The notes under the pieces were generated by a model. It was not told the DNA's origin. It worked only from the letters and a program-made list of their open reading frames with translations, and searched no databases. From positions 4,770,580 through 4,834,579 of the forward strand of contig CM045758.1 in assembly GCA_025200525.1 (NCBI GenBank): a stretch of DNA of 64,000 bases, given 5' to 3'. This stretch comes from Camellia lanceoleosa (Eukaryota > Streptophyta > Magnoliopsida > Ericales > Theaceae). The position numbers were made by a program, and so were the translations under genes. This document shows, piece after piece, positions 59,171 through 64,000 of the stretch; positions within the stretch are counted from its first letter, which is position 1, and each line of letters starts with the position of its first letter.

Positions 59171-60480
59171 GCTTTTTTGATAAATTCCATTTCTAAGAGT
59201 TTTATTTCATCAAACTCATATTTTTTTTGACTATTCCATTTGGTCCTATTTGAGGTAAGAAGACCAAACACCCTAAATCTCTCCTGCTCCCATTAATGTT
59301 GATATTTAATGTTGATTGTCATTATATCTTCACTCCAAAAAAATGCATTAACTACACACTACTATTTAATGTTGATATATATTACACACAAAAAATTAAA
59401 CATGGTTCTTCATTGATGACGTGAATGTGAATATTTATATCAGACGTGGACGTGAATGTGAATGTTCACATCAGATGACGTTGTGATAAAGGTGATGTTA
59501 AGGTTCACATCAACATTCCATCAAATTAGACAACCACAAGCTTTAACTTGAAACGAATTTTTGTCATTGTGTTGTCAATTATATTATGTGAATATTCATA
59601 CTAAAGCATATAAATGTAAACGTTCACATCTTTACATTAGACGAGAGAAAATGTTCACATCACTATATGTTGTAAATAAGAATGTGTTGTCAATTAAAAA
59701 TATAATGAACGTTATTTTTAATGTGTTGTCAATTAAAAATAAGAAAGTTTACATGTTGTGCACGTTCACATCACTACATTAGATGAGATAGAATTTTTCA
59801 GAAAGGTGTTGTGAACGTTTACATCAGATGAGAGATAATGTTTACATTATTTTTAATGTGTTGTCAATTAAAAATATATTCACATCAGATGAGAGAGAAT
59901 GTTCACATTATTCTTTCGGGTTTGGTTATGGTGTGCAACTTACACCTTACACTTTATACCTTATACTTACACCTTACACTTACACCTTTTGTGAAAAATT
60001 AAACCTTACACTTACACATTTTTTGAGGTTGCACATCATATGCAACCCACTTACACCTTACACCTTACACTTACACTTTACATTTACACCTTATACTTAT
60101 ACTTACACCTTACACTTACACCTTTTGTGTAAGTGGCACATGGTGTGCACTTGCACACTTAAGAAAACTCCTATTCTTAATGTGTTGTCAATTCAAAATA
60201 TATTCACATTATATAATAATATAAAATAATAACATCAATGTTATTTAATTTGTGTATGAAATTTTCTATGCCTTAATCCTTTCCATTCTCTCTCCTCCCC
60301 CAACATTAAATATTAATATTAAATATAAAGGCATAAAAGTCTAACAAAATAATGTAAATTAAGAAAAAAGACTTTATAGAATAAAACTATAAATATATGA
60401 GACTAAGTGAATTAAATTTTTTTTTCATAGACTTCCTGAGTTAAAACACTTCTAAATGGGATTTATCAATAAAAATCTCA
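59171..60480. mobile_element. DNA transposon-like family D, copy 2
   Basis: The left end GCTTTTTTGATAAATTCCAT and the right end GGGATTTATCAATAAAAATC are inverted repeats of about 40 bp at moderate identity. It is collinear with copy 1 at both ends. The interior includes four or more TGTTGTCAATTAAAAATA repeats and a CTTACACC minisatellite (59938-60130). There is no transposase. Confidence 0.7.
59938..60130 (+). repeat. CTTACACC/CTTACACTTACACC minisatellite
   Basis: Degenerate units ACACCTTACACTTACACCTT are repeated about 15 times, with one larger internal duplication around CACCTTTTGTG. The motif resembles, but does not match, the plant telomere repeat CCCTAAA. Confidence 0.85.
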
Positions 60481-60830
60481 AGATAAAATTATATAAAATT
60501 GATAAATCTTTTAGACATTTATTTATTTTACTAAATTAATTTTTATTATGTGTTTAGATGATAATCATGTAATGGGTGGTTGTTAGGTTTTTAATATATA
60601 ATCGATATATTTAATATATGAAATGTTTTTAATTTTGAATTTTTTGACTTAATGGATTAGTTTAATAATAATATCAAAATTGTCGCCATATTTGACTTTT
60701 AAAAAAATAGAAGCTAATTTAATGAAAATAAAAATAACCACCCATTACGTAATCATCATCTAAATACATTGGTAAAATAAATAAATAAATGTCTAAAAAA
60801 TTATTAGTTTTACATAGTTTTATCTTTACC
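60481..60830. mobile_element. Foldback MITE of about 350 bp
   Basis: The left arm (containing TTTAGACATTTATTTATTTT and GATAATCATGTAATGGGTGG) pairs with the right arm (CCACCCATTACGTAATCATC and AAATAAATAAATGTCTAAAA) over about 110 bp. The loop is AT-rich and non-coding. Confidence 0.8.
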
Positions 60831-61204
60831 GGAGCTTTGTTTGGCATTGGCTACGGTGGTCAACTTTTTTGTGTTGGGATTTTTTTAGCCTCGTTTGGTT
60901 TTTTTTTTTTTTTTACTTTTGTGAGAGAGAAAGTATAATGATTATAGTTTAGATGTAACATTTTGTCTTATTGGCTTATATAACTTATTTTATCTTTTTG
61001 TATTTTTTTAGCCCCAAAATGTTTACCAAATGAGGACTAGATAGAAATAATTTTTAAAAGAGCAAACTTCACTTTATCTTCTTATAGTTTGAGCCGGTGC
61101 AGATTACCCTCTTGACATTTAGAAATTACCACATAACCACAAGGGGGTAATCCACACCCGACCTAAATCACAAGAGGATAAATAAATAAATAAATATTCA
61201 AAAA
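60831..61204. other. Intergenic with old dispersed repeat
   Basis: A poly-T tract lies at about 60898-60914, and a segment resembles 17690-17870. No gene is supported. Confidence 0.4.
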
Positions 61205-61456
61205 ATTTATCAATTTTACATAATTTTATCTTTACTCAGTAGAAATAATTTTTAAAAATTTTGACATTTATTTTTCTCAAATTAGTTTACATTTGATCAA
61301 ATTAATGATTTTGCCATTGAAATTAAGCAATGGTATTTTCAATTATCCTTAGTTGGAACAAGATTCAAAATTTAAGATTAAATGTGTCACAATTAAAAAG
61401 TCAAAAATCAAAGTGACACAAACCTAAACTATAGGGACCGATAGTATAATTCACTC
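61205..61456. repeat. Right arm of a long inverted repeat
   Basis: This is the inverse of 58917-59160. It ends GATAGTATAATTCAC, the partner of GTGAATTATACTAAT. Confidence 0.7.
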
Positions 61457-61970
61457 TTTTATTCACAAGTTGACACACCCCATGAAGCTCTCACCAAATC
61501 CTTTTGCTATTTCAAAGATGAGATTGGGATTTTTTTTTTCTTAAAAAGAAAATAAAATTACCATCAATAAGTAATCAAAAGAATTTTTTTGTTCAATAAA
61601 TATATATTTTCAAAATCAAAAATATATATATGAATTACACATGAAATGAGATTCACATGGACACAATTTATGAATTAATGTTGAGTAGATGTAAATTTTA
61701 CTCTTTGTAAAGTACTTACTTACCTAATGTAGAGAACTTATTAGTTGGTCTTGGGGCACCATTGTGTGGTGTCTTAACGGTATTATAATTGGTGAAAGGG
61801 ACGTAATTCATACATTCATGTTGTGTGATTAGAAAACATGAAAATATATAATGAATTGTAATTAGTGAGGAGTATGACCACGTGGCCTTTTGAGAATCAA
61901 CAAATAATTTTTCTCTAATATGTTGCCCTAGTGGTCCCACAAACTATTCCATCATGTTTTATTAAAAACT
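61457..61970. other. Intergenic, nothing recognised
   Basis: A minus-strand open frame of 74 codons (61716-61940) has no domain or signal and is not called. Otherwise the region is AT-rich. Confidence 0.4.
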
Positions 61971-62255
61971 AGGGCAAATTACCAACACTCTCTTGGAGAT
62001 TTGACTAAAATACGAATTCTCCTTGAGGTTTGAGAAATTACATCTCGCCCCCTGAGGTTTATATTTACATAACGAATTGCCCCTGAGGTTTATATTTACA
62101 TAACGAATTGCCCTTGAGGTTTATATTTGTAGAACAAATTGCCCCCTAATTTGTTATGTAAATATAACCCTCATGGAACAATTTGTAATTTCCCAAACTT
62201 TAGAGAGGAATCCGTATTTTAGTCAAACCTCGAGGGGGTGTTGGTAATTTGCCCT
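61971..62255. mobile_element. 285-bp MITE with AGGGCAAATTACC termini
   Basis: AGGGCAAATTACCAACAC at the left and GTGTTGGTAATTTGCCCT at the right are an exact inverted repeat. The pairing continues through TTGACTAAAATACG/CGTATTTTAGTCAA. Three direct copies of a TGAGGTTTATATTTACATAA unit lie at about 62050-62135. It is non-coding. Confidence 0.85.
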
Positions 62256-62599
62256 AAAAACAATAATTGAGGACCATTTATGTAGGATAAAAACTGGTGT
62301 ATTCAAACCACATTCAAGAAAGAAAAAGAAGAAGAAAAAAAAACTAGTGTATTCAAATTATTTGTTTATTTTTAACATTTTTATTCTTTAATTGAATACA
62401 TACATAATGTACTTTTATGTGAAAAAATCACAAATTAAAAGATCTCAACTAATTCTTGTAAAAAAAATCTTTAAAATCATTAAATAATATAAATAATATT
62501 TTTAAATGCCCAAAATAATACAAATCATCATCATCATATAAATATATATATAATTAAAGAGTAATGTTAAGGATTCTAAATATTTTATCAATATTTTTA

Positions 62600-63478
62600 G
62601 AGTAAATTACACTTTGTACCCCTGCACTTTACACCAAATCTCACTTTGGCTCCTATACATGAAATCATGACAGTCAACCCTTGCACTTTTGGTCAAATCT
62701 CACTTTGGTCCTTACACATGAAATCCTCCACTTTTACTTAAATCTCACTTTGGTCCCTACACAAGTATCAATGTCCCTCTTCTGTTATTTCATTTTTAAA
62801 TCTTTAATAAAATCTAGTTATGTGACAAAAATGTAACTATGAAATGAGAGTAAGAGAGGAAAATCATCCATATTTTTCACCAATATACTTTGTCCTACGT
62901 GATAAGCACATGAGAGTTATATAGTACAATATATATATATATGTTCGTATAGCGAAAATTCGGACGAAAAGACAAGAAAGTAGAGTTTTTAAAATAAATA
63001 AAAAAATGCAATAAAGAAATCAAAGAGAAAGAAAGATGAGATAGAAGGATGTGTGCATTACTGTGAAAAATAGAGTTTCATGAATTTAATTTATGTAAAA
63101 CCCTAGCTCATTTTTTTAATTGTTTACAATTTTCGTTTTGTTTTACCCTAATATAGTCATATTTTGATATAAATTTTAGGATAAAGTGTGTATTGATGGA
63201 AAATATCACTGATTTTCCTTTCTTACCTTCATGTCGTAGTTATATTCTTATCACATGACTAGATTCTGTTAAAAATTTAGACAATTGAGTTAGAGAAATG
63301 GGACATTGACACTTATATAGGGATCAAAGTGAGATTTTACCAAAAGTATAAGGGGTTGACCGTCACAATTTCATGTGTAAGGACCAAGGTGAGATTTGAC
63401 CAGAAGTGCAAAGGGTTGACTGTCATGATTTCATGTGTAGGGACCAAAGTGAGATTTAGTGCAAAGTGTAATTTACTC
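62600..63478. mobile_element. Mutator-type MITE with perfect 9-bp target duplication
   Basis: The left GAGTAAATTACACTTTG and the right CAAAGTGTAATTTACTC are exact inverted repeats, and the pairing extends about 180 bp (tandem AAATCTCACTTTGGTCC units in each arm). The 9-bp ATATTTTTA is duplicated at 62591-62599 and 63479-63487. A 9-bp duplication and long inverted repeats identify a Mutator-like origin. The centre (62800-63280) is AT-rich and non-coding, with a (TA)n tract at 62929-62942. Confidence 0.9.
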
Positions 63479-63661
63479 ATATTTTTACTACATAAGACCC
63501 ATATGGTGTGAATCTTACACCTATGTGAGATATTTGGTAGAAATATTGACAAAACATTTAGGGTCCATGGCATTTTTCGTTATTAAAAGTAGTGTTTGTT
63601 CTCAATTTTTTTCTCTCCTACATGCCACATCTTTTTTTTTTCTTTTTTCTTTTTTAATTAA

Positions 63662-64000
63662 TGTAACGCCCTCAAAATAATATATAAAACCCATCATTTT
63701 AGACATACAATGATATAAGAGAAATCAACACCTTTCTATTCATCAGAGTAATTTTTACAACAATATTACATATTAACAACAAAAGCATATGCCCTATGGG
63801 CTTCTGACTTTCAAGTCAACACTTGGTTACAAAAAGAAGAGTATTAACTCTATACAAAATAAGCCCTTGGCTTGATATACATGTAATACAAACAAAATAA
63901 TCAAAAAGAGTTTTCAACTCTCATAACCATCCAAGCTATGTCCTTGGAGGTGGCATGCTACCTGTACCTGAAAATGATGTCCCATATAGGGTGAGCCAAC
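63662..64000 (-). mobile_element. Gypsy-type LTR family G, third copy (cut by window end)
   Basis: It begins on the plus strand TGTAACGCCCTCAAAATAAT and is collinear with 38826-39165, sharing TATGCCCTATGGGCTT, TGATGTCCCATATAGG and GTGAGCCAA. It is therefore the 3' part of a minus-strand LTR that continues beyond 64000. Confidence 0.88.

Noticed and set aside
59938..60130. CTTACACC repeats considered as interstitial telomere
   Set aside because: The unit does not match CCCTAAA and is degenerate. It is better described as a minisatellite of the transposon.
40..64000. Search for tRNA and rRNA genes
   Set aside because: No cloverleaf-like A/B box pair with plausible stems and no rRNA segments were seen. 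The only box B-like site is at 10681-10692.

Overview
The window is nuclear DNA of a flowering plant, most likely a woody eudicot. It is AT-rich, has spliced genes with GT..AG introns, and is dominated by plant transposon families (Ty1/copia, Ty3/gypsy, CACTA, Mutator-like, PIF/Harbinger, Helitron, LINE, many MITEs). I see one convincing host gene: a three-exon plasmodesmata-located protein (PDLP, two DUF26 domains plus a C-terminal membrane anchor) on the minus strand at 13716-15299. A second host-like exon (28927-29217, a possible plastid protein N-terminus) is cut short. Everything else with coding character is transposon-derived or captured by transposons.

Layout. 1-3187: AT-rich DNA with MITEs, including one built from two copies of a 32-bp perfect palindrome. 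3193-12589: a decayed Ty1/copia element with both LTRs and a 5-bp target duplication (ATGAT), interrupted by three younger insertions that each keep a target duplication: a copia solo LTR (4789-5868), a second copia solo LTR in reverse orientation (8848-10222) and a non-autonomous CACTA (10253-11869). 13716-15299: the PDLP gene, with a tandem duplication beyond its 3' end. 16089-20249: a run of MITEs. 20907-27259: a large CACTA-like element carrying pieces of a CELLULOSE SYNTHASE INTERACTIVE (CSI/POM2) type gene and a tandem array. 27371-28445: another inverted-repeat element. 28927-29770: a truncated host-like exon followed by a LINE remnant.

29894-35100: pieces of two gypsy-type elements, one with a 3.65-kb LTR. 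35562-56100: three related Helitron copies in tandem. The first contains about a dozen units, each with a U-snRNA-type upstream element and a TATA box, and is split by a gypsy solo LTR. The second is split by a gypsy LTR with a primer-binding site and by a roughly 7.9-kb Mutator-like inverted-repeat element that has captured two exons and its intron and itself holds a 5.2-kb LTR. 56649-63478: two copies of a DNA-transposon family, a solo LTR, foldback repeats and a Mutator-type MITE with a perfect 9-bp target duplication. 63662-64000: the start of another copy of the gypsy LTR seen at 38826.

The genes do not form a pathway. The window records repeated nested transposition around a single conserved gene. 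The most unusual features are promoter-like modules multiplied inside a Helitron, GC-rich palindromic motif arrays placed upstream of the TATA box in several different LTR families, and two independent captures of host gene fragments.
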